DNA of 64,000 bases from Bacteroidales bacterium (GTDB lineage: Bacteria; Bacteroidota; Bacteroidia; Bacteroidales; JAIOZK01): contig JAIPBS010000002.1 of NCBI GenBank assembly GCA_021738625.1, positions 124,001-188,000 on the forward strand, given 5' to 3'. This document shows positions 53,002 through 61,549 of the stretch, piece by piece (positions within the stretch are counted from its first letter, which is position 1; each line of letters starts with the position of its first letter). Position numbers and translations under genes: made by a program. Below the pieces are notes generated by a model, which was given only the letters and a program-made list of their open reading frames with translations, did not search any database and was not told where the DNA came from.

Positions 53002-55197
53002 TCAATCTGTTTCGTATGGCAATTCAATTTCGATTCGGGTGCCTTGTTTATCTTCACCGGATTTCCCCAAATCGGTGATATCTATGATCAGTTCGGTTCC
53101 ATATTGACTGGCAAGCAGGTTCAGTCGTTCGTTGGTTAGCTTCACCCCCATTGATGTATGGGCGGATTTTTGAGCATCTGTTGTTGTCCTGATTCCCGGA
53201 CCGTTGTCATCTATCAAACAGAGCAAATGGTCTTTTCTGTAGCTAAACCGAATTTCGATTTTGCCCCTGTTACCTGTAAGATTTGATATTCCATGCTTTA
53301 CAGCGTTTTCAACAAAAGGCTGAATCAACATTGGCGGAATCCACACCTCGTCTGCTTTGATACCGGCTGAATCAATATGATAATCAAACTTATCCTCAAA
53401 TCTTGCTTTTTCGAGGCCCAGGTAAATGTCCAACATCTCGATCTCATCTTCCAGCAGGATCATGGATTTTCTTGAACTTTCAAGGATCAGGCGCATCAGG
53501 CTGCTGAACCTGGCCAGGTATTCTTTTGCTACCTGGGTTTTGTTGTTGGTGATGAAAGAATGAACCGAATTCAGAGAATTGAAAATGAAATGTGGGTTCA
53601 TTTGCATCAGCAGAAGCTTTTTTTCGGTTTCGAGCTTTTGTTTCTTGAGTTGTTCCTGCTTGTTTTTCTGACGGAGTCTGTTGATATATACAATCAAAAG
53701 GATAATGAAAATCAGTGAAACGGCTGAAATTAAAATGAACCATATCCTGTTTCTTTGCTTGCTCAAACGAAGATCCTGAATCTTCTTTTCCTGGTTCAGG
53801 CTTGCGATCTTCCTGTCCTTTTCAGCTGTTTCATATTTCTCCTGCAATTCGGCTATTTGCAGGTGTTTTTCTTCATTAAGCAAAGAATCTTTCAAAAGCA
53901 TGTGGACCTTATAAAACTCATTTGCTTTTCTGTAATTAGCAGCTTTTTCGTACAATTCGGCCATGTGGTGATAAGCCTCCTTCAACATCTGGTTCAAACC
54001 TAATTCTCTGGCCAACTCAATGCACCGGGTATTGTATAACTTTGCTTCATCGAGACTGCCCAGATCGGCCAGGCTTATGGAGAGTTTGTTGCAGGCATTG
54101 GCAAGTTCCTGTTTATCTTCCATTTCGGTAAACACTTCAATGGCTTCCTTATGTTTTCTGGCAGCTTTGTCAAATTGACCCAGGGCATGGTATACATTTC
54201 CCATGTTGCTTGTCGTAATTGCTGTACCGCGCTGGTTTCCGGCTTCTTTGTATGTATTTAACGCTTGCTCAAAGTATAATAGCGAACTGTCGAATTTCCC
54301 CCATTCCTGGTAAACATTGCCAAGGTTTCCCAGCATGATGGCAGAGGGAACCACTTTTCCCATCTCACGGTTAATCTTAAGTGCTTTGTTATAATACTCA
54401 ATAGCTTTGGGATAATTGCTCATCATCTGGTAGATGCCTGCAATATTTCCCAGGTAAATGCCAACACTTCTTTTATCGCCCAGCTTTTGCTTGATTTCAA
54501 GGGCTTGCAGGAAATGCTTTATGGCCGCCTCATAATCGCCCTGATAAAACTCGACTACGCCCATGTTGTTGTATGTTTCCGCCTTGCCTTTATCGCTGTT
54601 TGCCTTTTCAAAGAGCGGAAGCGCTTTTTGATAGTAAATAACAGAGGAGTCGTAATTGCGGATATTTTGATAAATGATACCAATGTGGTTATAGCCATTG
54701 GCAATGCCTTCAATGTTATTGTTTTGCAAGCTGATCTCCAGAGATTTTCTGTAGTAGGCGAGTGCTTGTATAAAATCTTCGGCCGCCTCAGTAACATATC
54801 CCAGGTATCCGTACATCCATGCCTCGGCAGCATGATCACCGGCCAGTTGAGCAAAATGTAATCCTTTTTCATACATACTGAAGGCGCTGTCGTATGCGGC
54901 CTGGTTTTGCCAGCCAATCCCGAGTAATTTATATGCCTCTGATGTATTCAGGTATTGTTCGTGCCGCTGACTGATTTTTCTTGCTTCTTCAGCCAACTGA
55001 CGTGCTTTTTCAGGATCTTTTTTCAGGTAATGATAAGATAGCTTGATGATGATCTCTGATTTGTCGGGCTCCCTGCTGCTTGCCAGGGCTTTGTTGAGAC
55101 TGTCTTCGTAGGTGTCCTGGGCCGTCAGGGCCCCACTCAATACGGCAAGTATGATCAGGGCGCCTGTTTTTTTTATAATCGACTGATAAAATACCAC
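53002..55197 (-). CDS. TPR-sensor histidine kinase (LytS type)
   Basis: A 731-residue protein with a signal-like N-terminus. About nine tetratricopeptide repeats follow over residues of about 50-420 (for example GIANGYNHIGIIYQNIRNYDSSVIYY), then a coiled coil, one membrane helix (IWFILISAVSLIFIILLIVYI), and a His_kinase/HATPase region. The phosphorylated His is in MQMNPHFIFNSLNSVHSF; VENAVKHGISN and DDNGPGIRT are the ATP-site boxes. The TPR domain faces the periplasm. It is divergent from the S74 repeat protein, a possible target. Confidence 0.92.
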   Translation of the reverse strand: MVFYQSIIKKTGALIILAVLSGALTAQDTYEDSLNKALASSREPDKSEIIIKLSYHYLKKDPEKARQLAEEARKISQRHEQYLNTSEAYKLLGIGWQNQAAYDSAFSMYEKGLHFAQLAGDHAAEAWMYGYLGYVTEAAEDFIQALAYYRKSLEISLQNNNIEGIANGYNHIGIIYQNIRNYDSSVIYYQKALPLFEKANSDKGKAETYNNMGVVEFYQGDYEAAIKHFLQALEIKQKLGDKRSVGIYLGNIAGIYQMMSNYPKAIEYYNKALKINREMGKVVPSAIMLGNLGNVYQEWGKFDSSLLYFEQALNTYKEAGNQRGTAITTSNMGNVYHALGQFDKAARKHKEAIEVFTEMEDKQELANACNKLSISLADLGSLDEAKLYNTRCIELARELGLNQMLKEAYHHMAELYEKAANYRKANEFYKVHMLLKDSLLNEEKHLQIAELQEKYETAEKDRKIASLNQEKKIQDLRLSKQRNRIWFILISAVSLIFIILLIVYINRLRQKNKQEQLKKQKLETEKKLLLMQMNPHFIFNSLNSVHSFITNNKTQVAKEYLARFSSLMRLILESSRKSMILLEDEIEMLDIYLGLEKARFEDKFDYHIDSAGIKADEVWIPPMLIQPFVENAVKHGISNLTGNRGKIEIRFSYRKDHLLCLIDDNGPGIRTTTDAQKSAHTSMGVKLTNERLNLLASQYGTELIIDITDLGKSGEDKQGTRIEIELPYETD

Positions 55198-55558
55198 TTA
55201 GTGCTCCAAGTTTGGTTAGTTAATAAAAGCGGTTGTTTATCCCCAACAATCCGGTTTTTATCAACCGCCAAATTATGAAAAATAATGTTCAAAAAAACAT
55301 CTTTTTATATTTTGCAGTTCAATTATTTACCATATTTATTTATCCGCACAAGTAAATAGCTGTATTATAATTGTTAAAGGATGTGTGGAGGTTTGGTGTG
55401 GTCCTTTCATGATGTATTTGAAATTGAGCTACATCAAGAAAATAATTGCCTTTAAATAGGTGCGCTTACCATCTGGCTAAGTCTGGTATGCCTTTCCCTA
55501 ACTTCAACTTTTTTAAATCTTTCGGACTCAATATTTTTGGTCTGAATCAAATTTAGCT
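55198..55558. other. Divergent intergenic region, 361 bases
   Basis: This gap separates the histidine kinase gene from the S74 repeat-protein gene. It is AT-rich, contains the 55532 promoter box for the latter, and shows no ORF. I see no paired direct repeats that would mark a LytTR binding site with confidence. Confidence 0.4.
55532..55539 (+). promoter_or_regulatory. -7 box for the S74 repeat protein
   Basis: TATTTTTG matches TAnnTTTG, 19 bases before the ATG, with a TTTTTT run about 20 bases further upstream at the -33 position. Confidence 0.45.
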
Positions 55559-58500
55559 ATGATGAAAAAGAAATTGTTTTACCCGATCATCCTGATACTT
55601 TTTGCAGGATCAAGTCTGTTTTCGCAGAATAATGTGGCTGTTACAGATGATAACAGCTATTCGGCAGATCCTTCTGCCGTACTTGATGTGTATTCGACCG
55701 ATAAGGGTTTGTTGATCCCGCGCTTAACCACTGCCCAGCGAGTTGCCATATCAAGTCCGGCTGAAGGCTTGCTTGTATACGACAGTGACAATGAGTCCAT
55801 ATGGTTATACAAATCGGGCGACTGGTCGGAGCTTGGCAGCAGCGATCTTATTAATTCGGTTGCGACAAGCAATCTTTTTGTTGGGGAGCAAGCGGGCGCA
55901 CAGCATACCATCGGGAACTACAATACAGCAGTAGGCGATGGTTCCCTGTACTCGAACAAGGCCAATTATAGCAGCACTGCCCTGGGGTATCAGGCAATGT
56001 ATTATGCAGATGATCGAACGACGACCCAAACAACTTTTAACACTGCTATTGGTGCGCAGGCATTGCGTGGCAGTGCAGTTGCCGCAAACAATACCGGCAT
56101 GTACAATACTGCGGTGGGCATGCAGAGTTTGTTTACCAATTCGGTAGGTTTTGGCAATACTGCAATTGGTTCCAGGGTGCTTTACAACAATTCTGACGGT
56201 ACATACAATACCGCTGTTGGGAATGATGCTTTGTTTAATAGCACCCAGGGATTTCAAAATGTTGCCATTGGAGGCGCAGCTTTGTATCATAATGTAGCTA
56301 ATTTTGAAAGTGTTGCCATTGGTTATAGGTCAATGTACTATGCTGATGACAGAACCGATGGCAGGGCTACCTATAATACCGCTGTTGGCAGTGAATCGTT
56401 GCGAGGTGGATCAACCCCCTCTGAAAATACGGGAATATCCAATACCGCAATCGGATTTTATGCGCTCAGGTTAAATACCTCGGGTGCGGATAATGTGGCG
56501 CTTGGCAAAATTGCATTGTCAAGTAATTCAAGTGGTTCATTCAATATTGCCGTGGGGAATGAAGCACTTACTCAAAACACCTCAGGTAATTATTCAATTG
56601 CCATCGGGCATAAAGCCTTATATATGCAAACAGAAGGTAAAGGTGATGAGGAAATTGCCAATATAGCCATTGGATATTATGCATTGCATCTAACCGATCC
56701 GGTAAACGATACTTCCGGGCGTTATAATGTGGGAATAGGCCATGGAGCGATGTGGGCTAATACCAGCGGTAGCAGCAATGTCGGTATTGGTAAATGGTCA
56801 TTGCGGTATAATTCAAGCGGCCATTCAAATACAGCTGTAGGTACGGAAGCAATCCAATTTAACTCGGTTGGCGCATACAATGCGGCAATAGGAATGCAGG
56901 CGCTTAGGAAAAATTCCACGGGTAATAACAATACTGCTCATGGGTTTGCCTCTCTGGCCTCCAATGAAGGTGGCTCGGAGAATGTCGCAGTTGGGGCTTA
57001 CGCAATGCATACCAACAAAATGACTTCTGAAAGTACGGCCGTTGGCTTCAAAGCCATGCGCAATGCTTGTGACAGTTATACGGCTGTTCCAACTTACAAT
57101 ACGGCAGTTGGATATGAAGCCCTTTGCGGGAATGCAATAGCTTCATATAACAACGGAACCAGAAATACCGCCATTGGCCACCAGGCATTGGCATCCAATA
57201 CTTCAGGTGATAACAATACAGCGGCAGGTTCGGGTGCGTTGTTCACAAACAGTAGCGGACACAGTAATTCGGCCTTTGGCCTGAATGCCCTGTATGCAAA
57301 TACCACTGGCCGTTATAATGTTGCAATCGGAACAAATGCTCTTTATAGCAATACAACCGCATGGTACTCCATTGCAATAGGGTATGAGGCGCTTTATTCC
57401 CAAACCGATTATGCAGGTTTGTACGATGTTGGTAATATCGCTATTGGATATCAGGCCTTATACAATACCAATCCCACGCTTTCATCAAACGGGAGATATA
57501 ATATTGCAATGGGGCTCTATTCTTTAAAGGCAAACACTATAGGATACAACAACATAGCCCTGGGGAGATCTTCTCTTTCACAAAACACAACAGGTTACGC
57601 CAATGTTGCCATTGGAACCTATGCGCTGTTTTTCAATATTGAAAATACATCAAGTACTGCCATTGGATACAAAGCAATGCAATTTGCTGATAACCGCACA
57701 AGTGGAAGAGCAACCTATAATACGGCCATTGGCTATGAGGCTTTGAAAGGCAGCGCAAGCGCGGCCAATAATACAGGGCGATCCAATACCGCTATAGGTT
57801 ACCAGTCGTTAAGTTCAACTTCCAGTGGTGATCAAAATATCGCAGTTGGGGATATGAGTCTGTATCAACTTACTACAGCCAATATGAATACGGCTATTGG
57901 GTCGAAAGCGGGTTATAATACAATAACTCATCATTACAATACTTTTGTGGGATGCGAAGCCGGTTACAACAATACCGTGGATAGAAATACATTCGTAGGA
58001 TATCAATGCGGATATGGAAATGATGATGGCTGGAGGAATACCTACTTCGGTGCAGGGGCCGGTTACAACAATATATCCGGGCACAGGAATGTAATGATCG
58101 GCCTGGAAGCCGGTTACAACAGCACGGGCAACGACAATGTTTTTATCGGTTATAAGGCAGGATATTCTGTAACAGGTAGCGATAAACTCCATATAGCCAA
58201 TTATACATACAATAGTACACCCCTGATTTATGGGGACTTTGCCAGTCACAGGGTAGGCATTTACCGGGTGGCATCAACCAATGCTTTCGAAGTGAACGGA
58301 TCAGCATCGAAAACCACAGCAGGGGATTGGTTGGCCAATAGCGACCGGCGCATCAAAACGGACATACAGGATGTTGACAACGCGCTGGAAACATTGATGA
58401 AGCTCAGACCGGTGAAGTTCAGGTACACCAGTGAATGGATCTCTGAGAATCCGACAATCCAAAACAGGTATTACTACAACTTTATCGCCCAGGAATTCGA

Positions 58501-58720
58501 AGAAGTTTTCCCGGAATCGGTTCAGGGCTCGGGCGAATACCTGGAAGGCGATTCCGAAGAAATCCTTCAAATCGATACCTACAACGCCCAGATCGTGACC
58601 ATCAAGGCTGTGCAGGAACAGCAAAAACTTATCGAACAATTGATGAAAGAAAACAAAGATTTGAAACAGCGCCTCCTGGAGATTGAAAAATTTCTCTCTG
58701 AAGCGTCTTCCATTGATTAG
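55559..58720 (+). CDS. Large repeat protein with C-terminal S74 chaperone/autocleavage domain
   Basis: A 1053-residue secreted protein. Signal peptide MMKKKLFYPIILILFAGSSLFSQ is followed by a lead-in domain typical of Bacteroidetes fibre proteins (PSAVLDVYSTDKGLLIPRLT, EGLLVYDSDNESIWLY). Residues of about 105-905 contain about 42 copies of a NTAIGxxAL-type repeat resembling YadA-head/trimeric adhesin coils, spaced about 17-25 residues. Longer loops recur in fixed order, giving higher-order units. The end is an S74 domain beginning NSDRRIKTDIQDVDNALETL (predicted self-cleavage before Ser of about 928), then a C-terminal coiled coil. S74 domains of phage fibres drive trimerisation and release themselves. 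No T9SS tail is present. Biological role unknown. Confidence 0.85.
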   Translation: MMKKKLFYPIILILFAGSSLFSQNNVAVTDDNSYSADPSAVLDVYSTDKGLLIPRLTTAQRVAISSPAEGLLVYDSDNESIWLYKSGDWSELGSSDLINSVATSNLFVGEQAGAQHTIGNYNTAVGDGSLYSNKANYSSTALGYQAMYYADDRTTTQTTFNTAIGAQALRGSAVAANNTGMYNTAVGMQSLFTNSVGFGNTAIGSRVLYNNSDGTYNTAVGNDALFNSTQGFQNVAIGGAALYHNVANFESVAIGYRSMYYADDRTDGRATYNTAVGSESLRGGSTPSENTGISNTAIGFYALRLNTSGADNVALGKIALSSNSSGSFNIAVGNEALTQNTSGNYSIAIGHKALYMQTEGKGDEEIANIAIGYYALHLTDPVNDTSGRYNVGIGHGAMWANTSGSSNVGIGKWSLRYNSSGHSNTAVGTEAIQFNSVGAYNAAIGMQALRKNSTGNNNTAHGFASLASNEGGSENVAVGAYAMHTNKMTSESTAVGFKAMRNACDSYTAVPTYNTAVGYEALCGNAIASYNNGTRNTAIGHQALASNTSGDNNTAAGSGALFTNSSGHSNSAFGLNALYANTTGRYNVAIGTNALYSNTTAWYSIAIGYEALYSQTDYAGLYDVGNIAIGYQALYNTNPTLSSNGRYNIAMGLYSLKANTIGYNNIALGRSSLSQNTTGYANVAIGTYALFFNIENTSSTAIGYKAMQFADNRTSGRATYNTAIGYEALKGSASAANNTGRSNTAIGYQSLSSTSSGDQNIAVGDMSLYQLTTANMNTAIGSKAGYNTITHHYNTFVGCEAGYNNTVDRNTFVGYQCGYGNDDGWRNTYFGAGAGYNNISGHRNVMIGLEAGYNSTGNDNVFIGYKAGYSVTGSDKLHIANYTYNSTPLIYGDFASHRVGIYRVASTNAFEVNGSASKTTAGDWLANSDRRIKTDIQDVDNALETLMKLRPVKFRYTSEWISENPTIQNRYYYNFIAQEFEEVFPESVQGSGEYLEGDSEEILQIDTYNAQIVTIKAVQEQQKLIEQLMKENKDLKQRLLEIEKFLSEASSID

Positions 58721-58740
58721 TACACTTCATTACCCCCTTG

Positions 58741-58773
58741 CAGCCGGCCTGGTTATTCATACGGGGTCGGCTG
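58741..58773 (+). terminator. Probable terminator after the S74 protein
   Basis: CAGCCG and CGGCTG form a six-base stem with additional GCC/GGG pairing, followed by a short T-tract (CCGTTTT). The T-tract is weak. Confidence 0.45.
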
Positions 58774-58861
58774 TATCCGTTTTAAGGTGCTATCGAAGTA
58801 TTGCCTTTTTTAAGTGAAGGCATGGTTTCCCGTTTTTACAGGGGATTAATTCAATCCTTCG

Positions 58862-58869
58862 TACCTTTG
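58862..58869 (+). promoter_or_regulatory. -7 box for the Mo-cofactor operon
   Basis: TACCTTTG matches TAnnTTTG and lies 19 bases before the moeA ATG; TTTTT at the -33 position. I see no Moco riboswitch. Confidence 0.5.
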
Positions 58870-58888
58870 CATGATTAAATGAAGGATT

Positions 58889-60064
58889 ATGATTGGTTTT
58901 GAAGAGGCTCTGGATATTGTTTCGCGAAGTGCGAAAACTCTGGATGTTGAACAGATTGACTTTAATCTAAGCAATGCTCGCGTATTGGCAGAGGATGTGC
59001 AGTCGGATATCGATATGCCCCCTTTTGATAAGTCTGCCATGGATGGTTATGCCTGCCGTTTCGAGAATTTGAAAAATCCTTTGGAGGTGATAGAGGTAAT
59101 CCCTGCAGGAAAACCTCCAAAGAAAACCATTGGCAAAAATCAGTGTTCGAAGATCATGACGGGATCAAAAGTGCCTGAAGGAGCCGATTGCGTGATCATG
59201 GTTGAACAAACTGAAGAATTGCCCGGTGGCCGTATCAGGTTTACTGCGGAAAAAACCAAATCCAACTTTGTACCGAAAGGAGAAGATGTTAAGCGTGGTG
59301 ATGTAGTGCTGAAAAGAGGAACTCTGATCAAGGCTCAGCATATCGCCGTGATGGCAAGTGTTGGATGTATCCTGCCGATGGTTTATAGAAAAGCCCGGAT
59401 AGGTGTTTTATCAACGGGTGATGAGTTGGTTGAGCCTTCGGTGTTTCCGGGCGAGTCAAAAATAAGGAACAGCAATGCTTATCAGCTGCTGAATCAGGCT
59501 GCTGGAATGGGGTGCGAGGCCAATTATTATGGAATCGCTTTGGATAATGAAGAACACAGCAGGAAGTTGATCCAAAAAACCCTTAAGGAGAACGATATGG
59601 TTTTGCTGACGGGCGGGGTTTCCATGGGCGACTTTGATTTTATCCCCAAAGTGTTTCAGCGATTGAATATTGACATTCTGTTTGACAGCGTGGCGGTGCA
59701 ACCCGGCCGTCCAACCGTTTACGGAATAAGCGGGCACAAATACATATTTGGCTTGCCAGGCAATCCGGTGAGCTCGTTCAATATCTTTGAGTTGCTGGTA
59801 AAACCGCTACTATATAAGATTATGGGACATGATTTCGTTCCTGTGAGGTTGAGGTTACCCCTGGGAAAAGAATATAAACGAAAAAAGTCAACAAGGAAAT
59901 CTTACTTGCCTGTTCAGATAGATGAGCAGGGCCGGGTGATCCCGATCCAATACCATGGGTCTGCTCATGTTCATGCTTTGGTGTTTGCCGATGGCCTGAT
60001 CAGCATACCGGTAGGAAAAACAACATTGAACAAGGGAGAATTGGTGGATGTACGACAGATTTAA
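58889..60064 (+). CDS. moeA: Molybdopterin molybdotransferase
   Basis: MoeA inserts molybdate into adenylylated molybdopterin. The 391-residue protein has the N-terminal MPPFDKSAMDGYACRF, VPAGKPP-like IPAGKPPKKTIGKNQCSKIMTGSKVPEGADCVIMVEQ, and the MogA-like domain with STGDELVEP, LLTGGVSMGDFDFI and FGLPGNPVSSFNIFELLVKP. All motifs are intact. It overlaps moaA by 17 bases, so the genes are co-transcribed. Mo- or W-enzymes are not encoded in this window. Confidence 0.95.
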   Translation: MIGFEEALDIVSRSAKTLDVEQIDFNLSNARVLAEDVQSDIDMPPFDKSAMDGYACRFENLKNPLEVIEVIPAGKPPKKTIGKNQCSKIMTGSKVPEGADCVIMVEQTEELPGGRIRFTAEKTKSNFVPKGEDVKRGDVVLKRGTLIKAQHIAVMASVGCILPMVYRKARIGVLSTGDELVEPSVFPGESKIRNSNAYQLLNQAAGMGCEANYYGIALDNEEHSRKLIQKTLKENDMVLLTGGVSMGDFDFIPKVFQRLNIDILFDSVAVQPGRPTVYGISGHKYIFGLPGNPVSSFNIFELLVKPLLYKIMGHDFVPVRLRLPLGKEYKRKKSTRKSYLPVQIDEQGRVIPIQYHGSAHVHALVFADGLISIPVGKTTLNKGELVDVRQI

Positions 60065-60848
60065 CAGAAAAATCAATTATTTGCGGATTTCGGTCACCGA
60101 CCGCTGCAACCTGCGTTGCAAGTACTGTATGCCCGAAGAGGGCATCAATTTGTTGCCGCATGAAGCCATACTTTCTTATGATGAGATAAAAGAAGTGGTT
60201 GAAGTTGCCGTTGATATGGGCATCGACAAGGTTCGACTGACCGGGGGTGAACCACTTGTGAGAAAAGATGTAGTGACACTGGTTAAGATGCTTGCACGAA
60301 TTGAAGGCGTAAAAGACCTGGCGATGACCACCAACGGGATCCTGCTAAGTAAATATGCTAAGTCTTTGAAAGATGCAGGATTGAACCGGGTGAACGTCAG
60401 CCTCGACACCATGGACCCCGAGATATTCAAGCTCCAGACCAGGGGAGGTAATATCCGATATGTGCTGGAGGGTATAAGGGCGGCAAAGGAATTTGGCCTG
60501 GAACCCGTTAAGATCAATTGCGTGGTTTGGAATTCGTCGCAGGAAAAAGACGCCCGGGAGGTAGCGGAATTTTGCGAGCAGTTTGATTTGCAGATACGCT
60601 TTATCCACCAGATGGACCTGTCAAGCGGGGCATTTTCCATTGTTGAAGGCGGGGAAGGCGGCAATTGCGCCAGATGCAACCGCCTGCGCCTGACTTCCGA
60701 CGGCAAGATAAAGCCTTGCCTGTTCAGTGACCTGGCATACGACGTTAGAGAGCTGGGAGCAAAAGAGGCCATCAAAAGAGCTGTTGGTGAAAAGCCCAAA
60801 GCAGGGACATACAGCAAAAGCAGTAAGTTTTATAATATTGGAGGATAA
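60048..60848 (+). CDS. moaA: GTP 3',8-cyclase MoaA, compact form
   Basis: MoaA is a radical SAM enzyme that makes the first cyclic intermediate of molybdenum-cofactor synthesis with MoaC. The 266-residue protein has the SAM cluster CNLRCKYCMPE and the TGGEPLVRKD motif. The C-terminal second cluster is CARCNRLRLTSDGKIKPCLF, and the essential terminal double glycine is present (NIGG). The usual length is about 320-340. A stretch of roughly 60 residues between RFIHQMDLSSG and the second cluster is missing, in an intact frame. I see no frameshift, so this is a short variant rather than a broken gene. Confidence 0.88.
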   Translation: MYDRFNRKINYLRISVTDRCNLRCKYCMPEEGINLLPHEAILSYDEIKEVVEVAVDMGIDKVRLTGGEPLVRKDVVTLVKMLARIEGVKDLAMTTNGILLSKYAKSLKDAGLNRVNVSLDTMDPEIFKLQTRGGNIRYVLEGIRAAKEFGLEPVKINCVVWNSSQEKDAREVAEFCEQFDLQIRFIHQMDLSSGAFSIVEGGEGGNCARCNRLRLTSDGKIKPCLFSDLAYDVRELGAKEAIKRAVGEKPKAGTYSKSSKFYNIGG

Positions 60849-60857
60849 GGTTATGCA

Positions 60858-61003
60858 CCAAATCACAAAAAACAAAAAATAAATAATTCAAAAAAAATAC
60901 ATTGATCAAAAATCAAAACTTTGGTATTTGCCGACAAAGACAGGTTTTGGTAATTGAACTTTAAGAATTGGAATTTATTTGTGATTTGCAAATTGTAATT
61001 TAA
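60858..61003. repeat. Intergenic palindrome of repeated words (AAATCACAAA type)
   Basis: CCAAATCACAAAAAACAAAA on the left is partly mirrored by GAATTTATTTGTGATTTGCA on the right, with an exact 11-base inverted core (CAAATCACAAA/TTTGTGATTTG). It fills the 166-base gap between moaA and moaC. No ORF. Confidence 0.55.
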
Positions 61004-61014
61004 AAAATAAGCAT

Positions 61015-61473
61015 ATGCCAAAATTATCTCACACAGATCAAAACGGCAAGGCCAAAATGGTTGACGTAGGTCACAAGCCTGATCAGTTGCGGGTGGCCAA
61101 AGCCGTAGGGCAGATCAGCCTGCAGCTCGAAACCATCAAACTGATCCGGGAGAACCAGATCAAAAAGGGCGATGTGCTTACCATTGCCGAAATTGCCGGC
61201 ATACAGGGCGGTAAAAGGACCAGCGAACTGATCCCCCTTTGTCATCCGCTTCCCATCACCAAAATATCTGTGAAAGCCCATCTGGCAGATGATTGCGTGA
61301 TCGTTGAAAGCGAGGCCAGATGCACCGGCAAAACCGGCGTGGAAATGGAAGCCCTCACCGCCGTCAACATCGCCCTGCTGACGATTTACGATATGTGCAA
61401 GGCCGTGGATAAAGAAATGGAGATGTTTGGGGTGAGGTTGATAGAGAAAACAAAGGAAGAAATTAAACAATAA
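61015..61473 (+). CDS. moaC: Cyclic pyranopterin monophosphate synthase
   Basis: MoaC turns the MoaA product into cyclic pyranopterin monophosphate. The 152-residue protein has the standard GGKRTSELIPLCHPLPI segment and the catalytic Lys region TAVNIALLTIYDMCKAVDK. Length is normal and residues are intact. It follows moaA after a palindromic gap and is followed by a second palindrome, so it is probably in the same operon. Confidence 0.95.
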   Translation: MPKLSHTDQNGKAKMVDVGHKPDQLRVAKAVGQISLQLETIKLIRENQIKKGDVLTIAEIAGIQGGKRTSELIPLCHPLPITKISVKAHLADDCVIVESEARCTGKTGVEMEALTAVNIALLTIYDMCKAVDKEMEMFGVRLIEKTKEEIKQ

Positions 61474-61539
61474 TAACAATTGAACAATCGAACAATTGAA
61501 CAGTATTGCTCGATTGCTTCATTGTTCGATTGTTAATTA
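61474..61539. repeat. Intergenic palindrome of repeated words (GAACAATCGAACAATT type)
   Basis: TAACAATTGAACAATCGAAC on the left is mirrored by CATTGTTCGATTGTTAATTA on the right, starting at the base after the moaC stop. It would fold into a stem of about 20 base pairs with mismatches. It may act as a weak terminator or processing site inside the operon. Confidence 0.65.
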
Positions 61540-61549
61540 GCCTATTGAA

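Noticed and set aside
55559-58300. CRISPR or microsatellite explanation for the repeats in the S74 gene
   Set aside because: The repeats keep frame, vary at third positions and encode a clear protein pattern; spacers and identical repeats are absent.
60176-60817. 213-residue antisense ORF over moaA
   Set aside because: Shadow of moaA, rich in Ser/Arg/Pro as expected from the reverse strand of this gene.
60048-60848. moaA as a frameshifted pseudogene
   Set aside because: The frame is continuous, both cluster motifs and the terminal GG are in place, and no alternative frame supplies the missing part.
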